From: Verrucomicrobiales bacterium | GTDB taxonomy: Bacteria > Verrucomicrobiota > Verrucomicrobiia > Limisphaerales > UBA9464 | Direction: 5' to 3' | DNA: 56,255 nucleotides | Assembly: GCA_027489875.1 (NCBI GenBank) | Contig: JAIXZE010000301.1 | Coordinates: 1 to 56,255 of the forward strand | In this document: piece by piece, positions 8,625-17,318 of the stretch | How the letters are laid out: every line of letters begins with the position of its first letter | Numbering within the stretch: position 1 is the stretch's first letter | The notes under the pieces: model-generated | Told to the model about the DNA's origin: nothing | Databases searched by the model: none | The model's input: the letters and a program-made list of their open reading frames with translations, nothing else | Made by a program: the position numbers and the translations under genes

Positions 8625-9341
8625 TCACTCGTAATTTTTCAGCTTGAGGTAGGGGATGACGTTCTTTTCCAGCTCTGCATCCGACCAACCCAGTATCGCT
8701 TCCAGGGTATGGGCGTCCGCGACATCGAACTTGCCCGAAGCGAGCCGGCGCAGGGTCAGGAGATGACCGCCACAACCGACCTTCTGGCCCATTTCGTGGG
8801 CGACCGTACGGACATACGTGCCCTTGGTGCAGCCGATGCGGAAGTGGGCAACGGGTTCGGTATAGGTGGTGAAACGCAGATTGTAGATGTGGATGAAGCG
8901 GGGTTGCCGTTCCACTTCCTGCCCCTTGCGCGCGAGCTTGTAGAGAGGCACGCCCTTGATCTTCACCGCAGAGACCATCGGGGGCGTCTGGTACTGGTCC
9001 CCGAGGAAGGACTTCGCCTCCTCGTTCAACTGATCCAGGGTCAACGGCGGAACCGGGAGGGATCCGGTGATCTGTCCATCCGAGTCATAGGAATCCGTCG
9101 CCTCACCCAGCTTGATCTCGCCTTCGTAGACCTTGTCGGACGCCATGAACTTGTCGGAAAGGCGCGTCGCCTGACCCAGCACGAGGACGAGGAGTCCGGT
9201 GGCGTTGGGATCCAGGGTTCCACAATGTCCCACCTTCTTGAGCTGGAACTTGCGGCGGACCCGGTCGACGACGTCGTGGGAGGTGCAACCGGAGGGTTTG
9301 TCGACGACGAGGGCGCCGTCCAAGGCGGAGAGTTGAAGCAT
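8625..9341 (-). CDS. truB: tRNA pseudouridine(55) synthase
   Basis: The protein has 238 residues and makes pseudouridine 55 in the T-loop of tRNAs. The catalytic Asp lies in [13 protein letters not shown]; the family usually has HTGTLDPLATG, so two neighbouring residues differ but the Asp is intact. Further motifs are [47 protein letters not shown] and [15 protein letters not shown]. The carboxy end is short, without a PUA domain. It lies between the DHH phosphoesterase gene and ribF in the same transcription direction. Confidence 0.95.
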   Translation of the reverse strand: MLQLSALDGALVVDKPSGCTSHDVVDRVRRKFQLKKVGHCGTLDPNATGLLVLVLGQATRLSDKFMASDKVYEGEIKLGEATDSYDSDGQITGSLPVPPLTLDQLNEEAKSFLGDQYQTPPMVSAVKIKGVPLYKLARKGQEVERQPRFIHIYNLRFTTYTEPVAHFRIGCTKGTYVRTVAHEMGQKVGCGGHLLTLRRLASGKFDVADAHTLEAILGWSDAELEKNVIPYLKLKNYE

Positions 9342-9383
9342 GATCTGGAATCGGACTGGGAACGGACGAAAGGCAGCGGCGGC

Positions 9384-10376
9384 CTAGCGGTTGGCCGGCT
9401 TGGCGGACAGGGCGCGTTTGACGGCGCCGAGGACCCGACGTTGGACCCCCAGCGGGCGTCCCTGCACCCGGGCTCCGGCGGCGGCCTTATGGCCACCTCC
9501 ACCGAAGGCTTCGGCGAGTGCGGCCACGTTGATGGCCTCACTCTTGGACCGCCAGGAAATGCGGGTGACCTCGTTGTCGAGTTCCTCGAAGACGACCGCG
9601 ACGATCACGCCGTCAATGGATCGGACATGGTCAATCAGGCCCTCGGCCTCCTCCGTGGAGGCACCGGCCCGGGTGTAATCGCGCTTGCGCAGCCAGAAGT
9701 AGGCAGTGCGCTCGTCGTGGGTCAGACGGAAGGTGGTGTAGACGTGCCGCAACAGCTTCACCCGCGTGAGCGGGTAGCTCTGGTAAACCTCCTCACAGAT
9801 CTTGCCCAGATCCGCGCCCCGCTGGACCAACTCGCCGGCCGTGTGGAGTGTGTCGGGGGTTGTGCTGGGGTACTGGAAGCTGCCCGTATCCGTCGAGATG
9901 GCTGTGAAGAGGCAGGATGCCAAGGGGCGGGTGATCTTCCAACCGGCCCAGTTGCACAGGTCGAAGATCAACTCACCCGTTGAAGGTTCGCGGGGTGAGA
10001 CCCAGTTCAGGTCCGCGTACTTCGTGTTCGAAGCGTGGTGATCAATGTTGATGAACGTCCCGCGGTCCTGGATGTGATCGGCCACGCGTCCCATGCGATC
10101 CAAGGCGGCACAATCCGTGGCCACGACAACATCGAAGTGGTGACCGGAGGCCGGCTTCCGGAACCGGCGGTCCGGGTCGAGGAACCGGAGCTTCGGTGGC
10201 ACGGAATCCTGGTTCCAGATCGTGACTTCCTTGCCCGCCGCTTCCAGGGCCAAGGCCAGCCCCAGTTGGGATCCAATGCAGTCGCCATCGGGACGGATAT
10301 GTCCGACGACACAGACGGTGCGGGCTTCCTTCAGCGCCTCAAGAATGGCTTCAACGACCTTGGGGAGGTCTTTCAT
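9384..10376 (-). CDS. nrnA: DHH-family phosphoesterase, NrnA/Orn-like
   Basis: The protein has 330 residues. The DHH domain shows GHIRPDGDCIGSQLGLALAL, the metal-binding Asp of VVATDCAALDRMG and the signature NIDHHASNTKYADLNW. The carboxy DHHA1 domain ends with FGGGGHKAAAGARV, which binds substrate. NrnA proteins degrade nanoRNA or pAp in the cytoplasm, and their position between rbfA and truB is conserved in many bacteria, which supports the call. The exact substrate is inferred from the family. Confidence 0.9.
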   Translation of the reverse strand: MKDLPKVVEAILEALKEARTVCVVGHIRPDGDCIGSQLGLALALEAAGKEVTIWNQDSVPPKLRFLDPDRRFRKPASGHHFDVVVATDCAALDRMGRVADHIQDRGTFINIDHHASNTKYADLNWVSPREPSTGELIFDLCNWAGWKITRPLASCLFTAISTDTGSFQYPSTTPDTLHTAGELVQRGADLGKICEEVYQSYPLTRVKLLRHVYTTFRLTHDERTAYFWLRKRDYTRAGASTEEAEGLIDHVRSIDGVIVAVVFEELDNEVTRISWRSKSEAINVAALAEAFGGGGHKAAAGARVQGRPLGVQRRVLGAVKRALSAKPANR

Positions 10377-10399
10377 GGCAAGACTCCAGGGCAGGACGA

Positions 10400-10816
10400 C
10401 TAGGGGGTCGCGGCCGGATTGCCGGGAGGGTTTGGGGACGGCGTGGGACCGGGCGTTCCAGGCTTCTCGATTTCCTCAAGGATGGCGATGACCCGGTTTC
10501 CCCGCTCAACGGAATCATCCAGTACGAACTTCACGACCGGGGTCCACTTGAGCCGCAGGTGTCCGCCGAGCAGTTGCTGGATCCGTGAAGTACGGGATTC
10601 CAACTTTTCCGGCGCGGCATTCCGCTGCGCCTTGGTACCGACAAACCCGATGAAGGCCGTCGCGGTGCGGAGGTCCGGAGCCACGATGACGTCATTCACG
10701 GTCAGGAGTCCGACCTCTTCGATGGCGAAGTCGCGGCGGAGGATCTCCGACATCTCCCGACGGAGGAGTTCGGACACGCGCTGGAGGCGGCGGCTGGGAG
10801 GCTTCGGAGTCTGCAT
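10400..10816 (-). CDS. rbfA: Ribosome-binding factor A
   Basis: The protein has 138 residues. It is a small KH-like protein that assists 30S maturation at the 16S 5' end. The features are RRLQRVSELLRREMSEILRR at the amino end, LLTVNDVIVAPDLRTATAFIGFVG in the centre and LKWTPVVKFVLDDSVERGNRV near the end, followed by a Pro/Gly-rich tail of about 20 residues not needed for the fold. It is located between infB and nrnA, as expected for this operon. Confidence 0.93.
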   Translation of the reverse strand: MQTPKPPSRRLQRVSELLRREMSEILRRDFAIEEVGLLTVNDVIVAPDLRTATAFIGFVGTKAQRNAAPEKLESRTSRIQQLLGGHLRLKWTPVVKFVLDDSVERGNRVIAILEEIEKPGTPGPTPSPNPPGNPAATP

Positions 10817-10884
10817 GTCAATCGATCGGGAACCCGGTTATGAGCCCGGGTTCCCACCGGGTGGGGATGGCAAGGCAACGCAGG

Positions 10885-13800
10885 TCAGGCGAGCTTCTGG
10901 GCGACCTTCTCGACGCTGTAGCACTCGATGAAATCACCTTCCTGGAAGTCATCGAAACCCTCGAGGCGGATACCGCACTCAAGGCCGGCCCGCACCTCGT
11001 TGACCTCATCCTGGAAGCGCTTGAGCGTGAGCGAAACGCCTTCGTAGATGATGTGGGTGCGGCGGCGGACGCGCATCTTGCCGCGGACAAGCCGGCCGTT
11101 GATGACGGCGCAACCAGCAACACGCCCGCCCTTGGAGAGATCGAAAATCTTCCGGACTTCGGCTTGGCCGATGATGACCTCCTTGAGGAGGGGATCGAGA
11201 AGACCGGCCATGGCTTCCTTCACATGGTCGATCAGTTCGTAGATGATCGCGTAGAGCTTGATCTGGACGCCTTCGCGCTTTGCCGTTTCCGCAGCGCTGG
11301 AATCAACGCGGGAATGGAAGCCCAGGATCACGGCATCTGCAGATGACGCCAGCAGCACATCACCCTCGGAGATGGCACCAACGGCGCTGTGGATGATTTC
11401 GAGCTGGACCTTCGCGGTCTCGATCTTCCGGAGAGCTTCGCAGATGGCTTCGACGGAGCCCTGGGTATCGGCCTTGACGATGACCTTGAGGATCTTCGCG
11501 GACATCTGGTCGATGTTCGTGAAGATGTCCTCGAGGGTGCGACGCCGCGGGCGGACGCCTTCGAGATCGGACTTCTTGCGAGCCTCCTCGCGTTCCTCGG
11601 CGAGTTCGCGGGCGGCCTTCTCGTTGTCGACGGCGGAAAACTCGGATCCGGCATCAGGGACACCATCCAACCCAAGGACGCGAACCGCACAGGACGGTCC
11701 CGCTTCCTTCTGGCGGACGCCGTCGTCGTTCATCATGGCGCGGACGCGGCCATGGTGTTGTCCGCAGATGATGACGTCGCCCACGCGGAGCGTGCCCTTG
11801 CGGACGAGCACGGTGGCCACCGGGCCGCCGGGTTCGACACCGGACTCGATGACGTTGCCCTTGGCCTTGCGTTCATGGTTGGCCTTGAGCTCCATGAGTT
11901 CGGCCTGGAGCAGGATGCTCTCGATGAGCTTGTCCACGCCCTGCTTGGTGAGAGCCGAACACTCGACGTAGAGCGTGTCACCACCCCAGTCGTCTGGAAC
12001 CAGTCCCTTGTCCTGAAGCTGCTGCTTCACGCGCATGGGATTGGCGGCCGGGTGATCGCACTTGTTGACCGCGACGATGATCGGGACCTTGGCCGCCTGG
12101 GCATGCGCCAGGGCTTCCAGGGTCTGGGGCATCACGCCGTCGTTGGCGGCAACGACGAGGACGACGATGTCCGTGACGTTGGCACCGCGGGCGCGCATGG
12201 CGCTGAAGGCGGCGTGACCCGGGGTGTCGAGGAAGGTCAACTGCATCAGCTCGTCCTTCCGCTCCGGATGCGGATAGGCGATCGAGTAGGCACCGATGTG
12301 CTGGGTGATGCCGCCGGCTTCACCGGCGACCACGTTGGCCTTGCGGATGACGTCGAGGAGGCTGGTCTTGCCGTGATCGACGTGGCCCATGATCGTGATC
12401 ACAGGCGGCCGCGTCTTCATGTCCTCAAGGCGGTCTTCCTGGTCGAGTTCGACGCGCTGGTCGCGTGGGACATTGACCGTGTGGGCGGCCTTGTCGCGCT
12501 TCTCGGTCTCGAACTTGAATCCGCTCTTCGCGCAGATCTTGACCGCAACTTCAGGATCGATGGTCTGCGTGACGGTGGCGAACACGCCCATCTGCATCAG
12601 GTCGGCAATGACCTGGAAGGGCTTTCGGCCCAGCTTCTCCGCCAACTCGCGGACCACGATGGGCGGGCGGAGCTGGATGACGGGAGCGTCGACATTGAGC
12701 TGGGGCTTCGCAGGTCCCGCCGGACGTTGCGACGGTCCGGCACCACGACCCTGACCGGAGTATCCTTGTCCGCCGCCGTAGCGGTTCTGGCCGAATCCGG
12801 GACGACCGCCTTGTCCCTGACCGCCCGGGCGATTCTGGCCGAATCCGGGACGATTCTGGCCGTAGCCACCCTGATTGGGGCCACCGGGGCGGTTCTGGAA
12901 AGGAGGACCACCAGGGCGGGGCGCCTGAGACTGCTGAGGTCCACCGGGACGAGGTGCTTGGGAGGATTGCGGGGCACCGGGGCGGGGAGCCTGCGACTGT
13001 TGCGGCCCGCCGGGGCGCTGGGGTTGTCCGGGAGCTGCCGGCCGGTTGGGCTGCTGCCCTTGACCTGCCGGGGCTCCGGGACGCTGGTCGCCGGGGGCAC
13101 CCGGGCGTCCATCGCGTCCACGGGGATCCGATCCGGGACGGCGATATCCGAGCTTGGAAAGGTCAATCGAACCAATCTTCTCGCCGAGCTTTGGAGCGGC
13201 CGCCGCGGGCGGCTGAACCGATGACTCCGCTGAGGGAGTCGGTTCGGGAGACGGTGAGGGAGTCACAGACTTTGGCTCGGGCGCTGGCGAAACCGGAGCC
13301 GTCGCCGCGGCTGGGGTCGGAGAAGGAGATTGAGCAGGGACGGTGGCGGGGCTGACTTCCGGAGGCGCAGACACAGGTTCGCGGTGAACCTGCTCCACGG
13401 AACGGGCCACAACGGACGGCTCCGGAGCGGTGGGCGTGATCTCGGGCGTGGGCTCTGGAGGAGTTGCCTTGGGCGGAGGCACCTCACTGGCAGCGGGAGC
13501 CGCGGGGCTTTGGGGCGTCACAGGTTCGTGCGCCGGTTCGAAGCGAGCCACCGGGGCCGAAGGGGTGCGATGCTCGGGAACGTGGGCGGCTTGCGGAGCA
13601 GGTTGCGCTGCAGGAGCCGCCGCTTCGGGCTCGTCCACATAGTCGTGTGCCTCGTGATCTTCCGACTCACCGGGATCGGCAGCGCCTTCCGCCGCGGGCG
13701 CATCGGGAACCCGGATGATGGCGATCGGGGCGAACTCCTGAGCTGGTGTAGATGGCGCCGACTGGGCCAGCGGCAGCAGCTCTTTCTCGAGGAATTCCGC

Positions 13801-13926
13801 AGTGATCTTGTCCAGCGAGCTGGATGGCACTTTGGCGGCGGCGATGCCCAGCTCCTTGGCCCTGACGAGAACGAATTTGCTCTCGAGGTTAAGCTTCTTG
13901 GCGATTTCGTAAATGCGAACGGGCAT
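10885..13926 (-). CDS. infB: Translation initiation factor IF-2
   Basis: The protein has 1013 residues, longer than many IF-2 proteins because of its amino-terminal part. An IF2_N-type segment (about 1-55, [17 protein letters not shown]) is followed by a Pro/Ala/Glu-rich region (about 60-255) and a Gly/Pro/Gln-rich region with repeated [15 protein letters not shown] units (about 270-400). A second IF2_N domain then precedes the GTPase domain, which starts at about residue 512 with [10 protein letters not shown] and continues with [10 protein letters not shown] and NKCDH. Domains II-IV end the protein. It places initiator tRNA on the 30S subunit. The low-complexity region may vary in length between relatives. 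Confidence 0.97.
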   Translation of the reverse strand: MPVRIYEIAKKLNLESKFVLVRAKELGIAAAKVPSSSLDKITAEFLEKELLPLAQSAPSTPAQEFAPIAIIRVPDAPAAEGAADPGESEDHEAHDYVDEPEAAAPAAQPAPQAAHVPEHRTPSAPVARFEPAHEPVTPQSPAAPAASEVPPPKATPPEPTPEITPTAPEPSVVARSVEQVHREPVSAPPEVSPATVPAQSPSPTPAAATAPVSPAPEPKSVTPSPSPEPTPSAESSVQPPAAAAPKLGEKIGSIDLSKLGYRRPGSDPRGRDGRPGAPGDQRPGAPAGQGQQPNRPAAPGQPQRPGGPQQSQAPRPGAPQSSQAPRPGGPQQSQAPRPGGPPFQNRPGGPNQGGYGQNRPGFGQNRPGGQGQGGRPGFGQNRYGGGQGYSGQGRGAGPSQRPAGPAKPQLNVDAPVIQLRPPIVVRELAEKLGRKPFQVIADLMQMGVFATVTQTIDPEVAVKICAKSGFKFETEKRDKAAHTVNVPRDQRVELDQEDRLEDMKTRPPVITIMGHVDHGKTSLLDVIRKANVVAGEAGGITQHIGAYSIAYPHPERKDELMQLTFLDTPGHAAFSAMRARGANVTDIVVLVVAANDGVMPQTLEALAHAQAAKVPIIVAVNKCDHPAANPMRVKQQLQDKGLVPDDWGGDTLYVECSALTKQGVDKLIESILLQAELMELKANHERKAKGNVIESGVEPGGPVATVLVRKGTLRVGDVIICGQHHGRVRAMMNDDGVRQKEAGPSCAVRVLGLDGVPDAGSEFSAVDNEKAARELAEEREEARKKSDLEGVRPRRRTLEDIFTNIDQMSAKILKVIVKADTQGSVEAICEALRKIETAKVQLEIIHSAVGAISEGDVLLASSADAVILGFHSRVDSSAAETAKREGVQIKLYAIIYELIDHVKEAMAGLLDPLLKEVIIGQAEVRKIFDLSKGGRVAGCAVINGRLVRGKMRVRRRTHIIYEGVSLTLKRFQDEVNEVRAGLECGIRLEGFDDFQEGDFIECYSVEKVAQKLA

Positions 13927-13971
13927 ACCGGGAATCAGGAATGGGGCGGCGGACAGGGTGCTGCGGATGGG

Positions 13972-15252
13972 TCAGAGGATACCGTTGGATTGGTCGCCAG
14001 CCTGACGGCGGGCAAATTCACCACGTGCGGCCTCCAGGATGATCGAGGCCGAGTCACCAATCCCAGGCAGGGCCTGGAGATCAGGAACCTCGACCTGAAC
14101 CAGGTCTTCGAGGGCGTGGAAGCCGGCGAGCACAAGGACGCGGGCCTGATCGTCCGTAATGCCGGGGACGTGTGCAAACTCCTGAACGGCGTGCTCGACC
14201 TTGTCAGCGAACCCGGTGGCCTTGTCGGGCTCGGCTTCGATGGAGATCCGCCATCCGGTGATGCGCTCGGTCAGGCGCGTGTTCTGTCCGCGCTTGCCGA
14301 TCGCCAGGGAGAGTTGGTCGGGAGCGCAGGTGATGTAGACGCGGCGTGCGGCTTCATCGATCTGGAAATTCTTCAGCCTCGCCGGAGCGAGGGCGTTCGC
14401 GATGAACGTCTTCACATCCGGAGACCATGGGATGATGTCGACCTTCTCGTTGTTCAGTTCGCGGACGATGTTCTTCACGCGCTGGCCGCGCAGTCCGACG
14501 CACGCCCCGACAGGGTCGACCTTCGAGTCGCGGCTGTAGACGGCGAGCTTGGTACGGAAACCGGGTTCACGGGCGATCTCCTTGACCTCGATCGTGCCAT
14601 CCGAGATCTCGGAAACCTCGAGACGGAAGAGCTTCAGGACAAACGCTGGATCGGCTCGGGAGAGGATCACCTCGGGGCCGCGGGAGGTCTGCTCGACCGC
14701 CTTGACGTAGCAGCGGATCCGCTCCCCGATCTGGTATTCCTCCGTGGGAACACGTTCACGATTCGGCATCATCGCCTCGGCCTTGCCCAGGTCGAGGACC
14801 ACATCCGAACGTTCGAAACGGCGGACGGTGCCATTGACGATGTCGCCCACGCGATCCTTGAACTCGGAGAAGATCATCTCCTTCTCGGCGCGGCGGACCT
14901 GTTGGAGCAGCGCCTGCTTGGCATGCTGGGCGGCAATGCGACCGAAATCCTTGGGCGTGACCTCGATTTCGATTTCGTCGCCCTGTTTGACGTCCGGGAA
15001 ACCCTGGCGACGGGCTTCGAGGATGGAGATCTGGTCGTGCTTGGAGAGAACCTTCTCGGCAACGATGAGTTTGGCCCAGGCCTTGGTGGCACCGGATTTC
15101 GGATCGATGGAAACGCGCAGTTCACGCGCGGGACCTACCGCTTTCTTGGCGGCGGCCACGAGCGATTCCTGAACGGCATTGAGAAGGCGATCCTTGGGGA
15201 TCCCCTTTTCCTTTTCCCACTGATCCAACACTGCAAGAAATTCAGCGTTCAT
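13972..15252 (-). CDS. nusA: Transcription termination/antitermination factor NusA
   Basis: I chose the ATG at 15252 (426 residues), because MNAEFLAVLDQWEKEKGIP matches the usual NusA amino end. The order is the NusA amino-terminal domain (about 1-125), S1 domain (about 130-200, DIVNGTVRRFERSDVVLDLG), KH1 and KH2 (about 225-345, PVGACVGLRGQRVKNIVREL and AIGKRGQNTRL) and a short helix-hairpin-helix tail (GIGDSASIILEA). It binds RNA polymerase and modulates pausing. It is the first gene of the operon; no rimP is found upstream, unlike the common rimP-nusA-infB order. A leader with alternative hairpins precedes it. Confidence 0.96.
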   Translation of the reverse strand: MNAEFLAVLDQWEKEKGIPKDRLLNAVQESLVAAAKKAVGPARELRVSIDPKSGATKAWAKLIVAEKVLSKHDQISILEARRQGFPDVKQGDEIEIEVTPKDFGRIAAQHAKQALLQQVRRAEKEMIFSEFKDRVGDIVNGTVRRFERSDVVLDLGKAEAMMPNRERVPTEEYQIGERIRCYVKAVEQTSRGPEVILSRADPAFVLKLFRLEVSEISDGTIEVKEIAREPGFRTKLAVYSRDSKVDPVGACVGLRGQRVKNIVRELNNEKVDIIPWSPDVKTFIANALAPARLKNFQIDEAARRVYITCAPDQLSLAIGKRGQNTRLTERITGWRISIEAEPDKATGFADKVEHAVQEFAHVPGITDDQARVLVLAGFHALEDLVQVEVPDLQALPGIGDSASIILEAARGEFARRQAGDQSNGIL

Positions 15253-15280
15253 ACGCGCTCGGTCTGCTCCCCATGCGGAC

Positions 15281-15336
15281 AAAAAAAAGTCGGCAGTATT
15301 TACTCCCGACTATCGCTGGTCGGCCGAAGCCCAACC
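15281..15336 (-). promoter_or_regulatory. Leader with terminator hairpin and overlapping anti-terminator upstream of nusA
   Basis: Reading toward nusA, hairpin 1 (15336-15318) is GGTTGGGC-TTCG-GCCGACC, a stable cUUCGg tetraloop hairpin with one bulge. Hairpin 2 pairs AGTCGG (15311-15306) with CCGACT (15293-15288) and runs into eight T residues (15288-15281), a classic intrinsic terminator only 28 bases before the ATG. The 3' arm of hairpin 1 (CCGAC, 15323-15319) can instead pair with the 5' arm of the terminator (GTCGG, 15310-15306). The folds are therefore mutually exclusive. Attenuation of the nusA-infB operon is inferred. Confidence 0.55.
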
Positions 15337-15358
15337 GGGAAGCTGTAATTGCGTTGCA

Positions 15359-15387
15359 CCGTAGATTTTTGTGCACGGAACCGTCAA
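15359..15387 (-). promoter_or_regulatory. Possible promoter for the nusA operon
   Basis: On the minus strand TTGACG (15387-15382) is a good -35 element. A weak -10 candidate, CTACGG at 15364-15359 (17-base spacer), follows. Transcription would start at about 15350 and pass through the leader hairpins. The -10 match is poor. Confidence 0.3.
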
Positions 15388-15486
15388 GGGGCATTTACCG
15401 AAACGCCTTGGGAATACAGCGCAGGAACGATGTGTGGAGGGTTTGTCCAATGCGTGATCCGCTTGGTGTTCGCCCCGCTTCCCCAA

Positions 15487-15960
15487 ATGTCGGCTTTTCA
15501 CCCTGTGCGACCCTCGGCAGCATCCAGACACGTGAGCGACATCATCTATCCCCGCAGTCCCAAGGAATCGATGGCGGGTTGGGTTTATCTCCCTCGGTTG
15601 GTGGACAAGATCCGCCTGCACCTTGCCGGCCGCCTGCATCCGGACTACCAGGCCAATTTCCTGCACAAGGGTTTCGACAAACTCTGGTTCGACCGTTCCG
15701 GCGTCCTCCCCGAGGACCTGGTCGAGGTGGTGCGTCAATCCGTCACGGATGGCGAGGTCTGCGACTGGGTGGCCCGGACGGTCCGGAAGTCCGATTCGGA
15801 GAAGGCGGCCCACCGGGAGTACCTCTTCAATCACGGTCGCGTGGGCGACGATGAGCTGAAGGCCCGACTCCAGATGCGGAAGGAGCAGTCCGGTCTGGGT
15901 CACCGGGACGACCTCCAGACCTTCGTCGATTACATTGACGCCGACGAGAAGCGGGGTTGA
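15487..15960 (+). CDS. DUF5069 domain protein
   Basis: The start is uncertain: ATG 15487 (157 residues) or GTG 15532, with no clear ribosome-binding site for either. The conserved core begins at IIYPRSPKESMAGWVYLPRLVDKIR, continues with LHPDYQANFLHKGFDKLWFDRSG and ends with the charged DDLQTFVDYIDADEKRG. This agrees with the small DUF5069 family, which is frequent in Verrucomicrobiota and Planctomycetota and has no assigned function. I see no signal peptide or membrane segment, so a cytoplasmic location is likely. It is transcribed away from nusA. Confidence 0.8.
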   Translation: MSAFHPVRPSAASRHVSDIIYPRSPKESMAGWVYLPRLVDKIRLHLAGRLHPDYQANFLHKGFDKLWFDRSGVLPEDLVEVVRQSVTDGEVCDWVARTVRKSDSEKAAHREYLFNHGRVGDDELKARLQMRKEQSGLGHRDDLQTFVDYIDADEKRG

Positions 15961-16016
15961 TCGGCACTTTTTCCCAGCCTGACGACGGGCGAAGGGGAGG
16001 CCTTCCCCCTCGATGT

Positions 16017-17318
16017 TCACTGGTGGATGGATCGCAGGCTGCGGGTCAGGGCCTCGCAGAACCGGTCCATCTCGGCCGGCCCATGCGCCAAGGATAGGTA
16101 GAGCTTGGTTCCCATGGGATTCAGGAAGACGCCATTGCGGACCAACTCCAGCATGACCTTCCGCCCCATGGCCCGGTCGGTGGCCAGATAGGAATCGTGG
16201 TCGGTCACGGGTGCCGAGGAAAAGGCGAGCTGTGCGATGGGCCCATCGCCCAGGATCTGACCAGGAACGCCGGCGGCCGCCAGGGTTTGCCCGAGCCTTT
16301 CGCGGAACTGCCGACCGAGGGCGTGGAGGTGGGCGTGCGTTCCCGGGGTGCACAGCAGGTCGAGGGTGGCGAGGGCCGCGGCACACGACACGGGATTGCC
16401 ACCGGTGGTGGACGCCGACCAGGCGTAGCCGGGCCCAGGAAGCCGGTGTTCATTAACGGCATCCATGATGTCCGCCCGTCCGGCGTAGGCACCGATGGGG
16501 AAGCCGCCGCCCAAGGCCTTGCCGTAGGCGGCCAGGTCCGGGGTAACACCGTAATATTCCTGGGCACCGCCAGGAGCGAACCGGAAGCCGGTGACGACCT
16601 CGTCGAAGATCAGGACGATCCCGTGCTTGCGGGTGACCTCGCGCAGTCCTTGCAGGAATCCCGGGGCAGGGCTCAGGCAGCGGTGGAAGGGTTCCACGAT
16701 GACGGCCGCAAGATCAGACGCGTTGGCGGCGATGGTGGCGGCGGTCTGTTCGAGATGGTTGTAGGGCGCGACCAGCACGTCCCGTTCGACCCAGGGCGCG
16801 CCGGCGCCGGCGGGATCGCATTGGGGCAGGTTGCGGGGCTGGCCGTGGATCATTCCGGCGACACCGACCGGGTGCTGGCCATGGTAGGCCCCTTCAAACC
16901 GCAGGACCTTTCGGCGGCCCGTCGCCGCATGGGCCACGCGAAGGCACAGCATGGTGGCCTCGGTACCGGAAGCGACGAAGCGCACGCGCTCGGCGCAGGG
17001 ACAGAGCGATTGCAGTCGTTCGGCCAATTGGACGGCGCGTCGGTTGACGGCGGCGAAGTTGGCCCCGTCCGCGGCGGCCTTCATCGCGGCTTCGATGATC
17101 GACGGCCGGCCGTGCCCCGGCAGGGCCGCGCCCCATGCCATCGTGAAATCGACGAACTCGCGTCCCTCGGTGTCCCAGACGCGCGGACCTGAGCCCCGTT
17201 CGACCACGGGGACAAGCTCGGGTGGAAGACCGAACTCGCCGTTGGAACCGGCGGGAAGGGCGGCCAGGGCGCGTTCGCGCCAGGAGGCCGAGGAGGGGAC
17301 GGGAGTGCGTGTGCTCAT
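16017..17318 (-). CDS. Class III PLP-dependent aminotransferase family enzyme (GSAM/PbfA-like)
   Basis: The protein has 433 residues and fold type I. VWDTEGREFVDFTMAWGAALPGH, FVASGTEATMLCLRVAHAATGR and FDEVVTGFR (PLP-ring Asp) are followed by the Schiff-base Lys in AAYGKALGGGFPIGAYAG. It resembles glutamate-1-semialdehyde aminomutase but need not be HemL. The gene overlaps the upstream aldehyde dehydrogenase gene by the ATGA tetranucleotide, so the two are translationally coupled. Because that dehydrogenase looks like PhnY, I suggest this may be a PbfA-type ammonia-lyase releasing phosphonoacetaldehyde from hydroxy-aminoethylphosphonate. That assignment is inference; an unrelated omega-aminotransferase or aminomutase remains possible. 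Confidence 0.85.
   Translation of the reverse strand: MSTRTPVPSSASWRERALAALPAGSNGEFGLPPELVPVVERGSGPRVWDTEGREFVDFTMAWGAALPGHGRPSIIEAAMKAAADGANFAAVNRRAVQLAERLQSLCPCAERVRFVASGTEATMLCLRVAHAATGRRKVLRFEGAYHGQHPVGVAGMIHGQPRNLPQCDPAGAGAPWVERDVLVAPYNHLEQTAATIAANASDLAAVIVEPFHRCLSPAPGFLQGLREVTRKHGIVLIFDEVVTGFRFAPGGAQEYYGVTPDLAAYGKALGGGFPIGAYAGRADIMDAVNEHRLPGPGYAWSASTTGGNPVSCAAALATLDLLCTPGTHAHLHALGRQFRERLGQTLAAAGVPGQILGDGPIAQLAFSSAPVTDHDSYLATDRAMGRKVMLELVRNGVFLNPMGTKLYLSLAHGPAEMDRFCEALTRSLRSIHQ

Noticed and set aside
7644..15348. Long plus-strand frames (7644-9983, 11389-13224, 13330-15348) opposite the nusA operon
   Set aside because: They mirror conserved genes on the minus strand and show only GC-driven composition.
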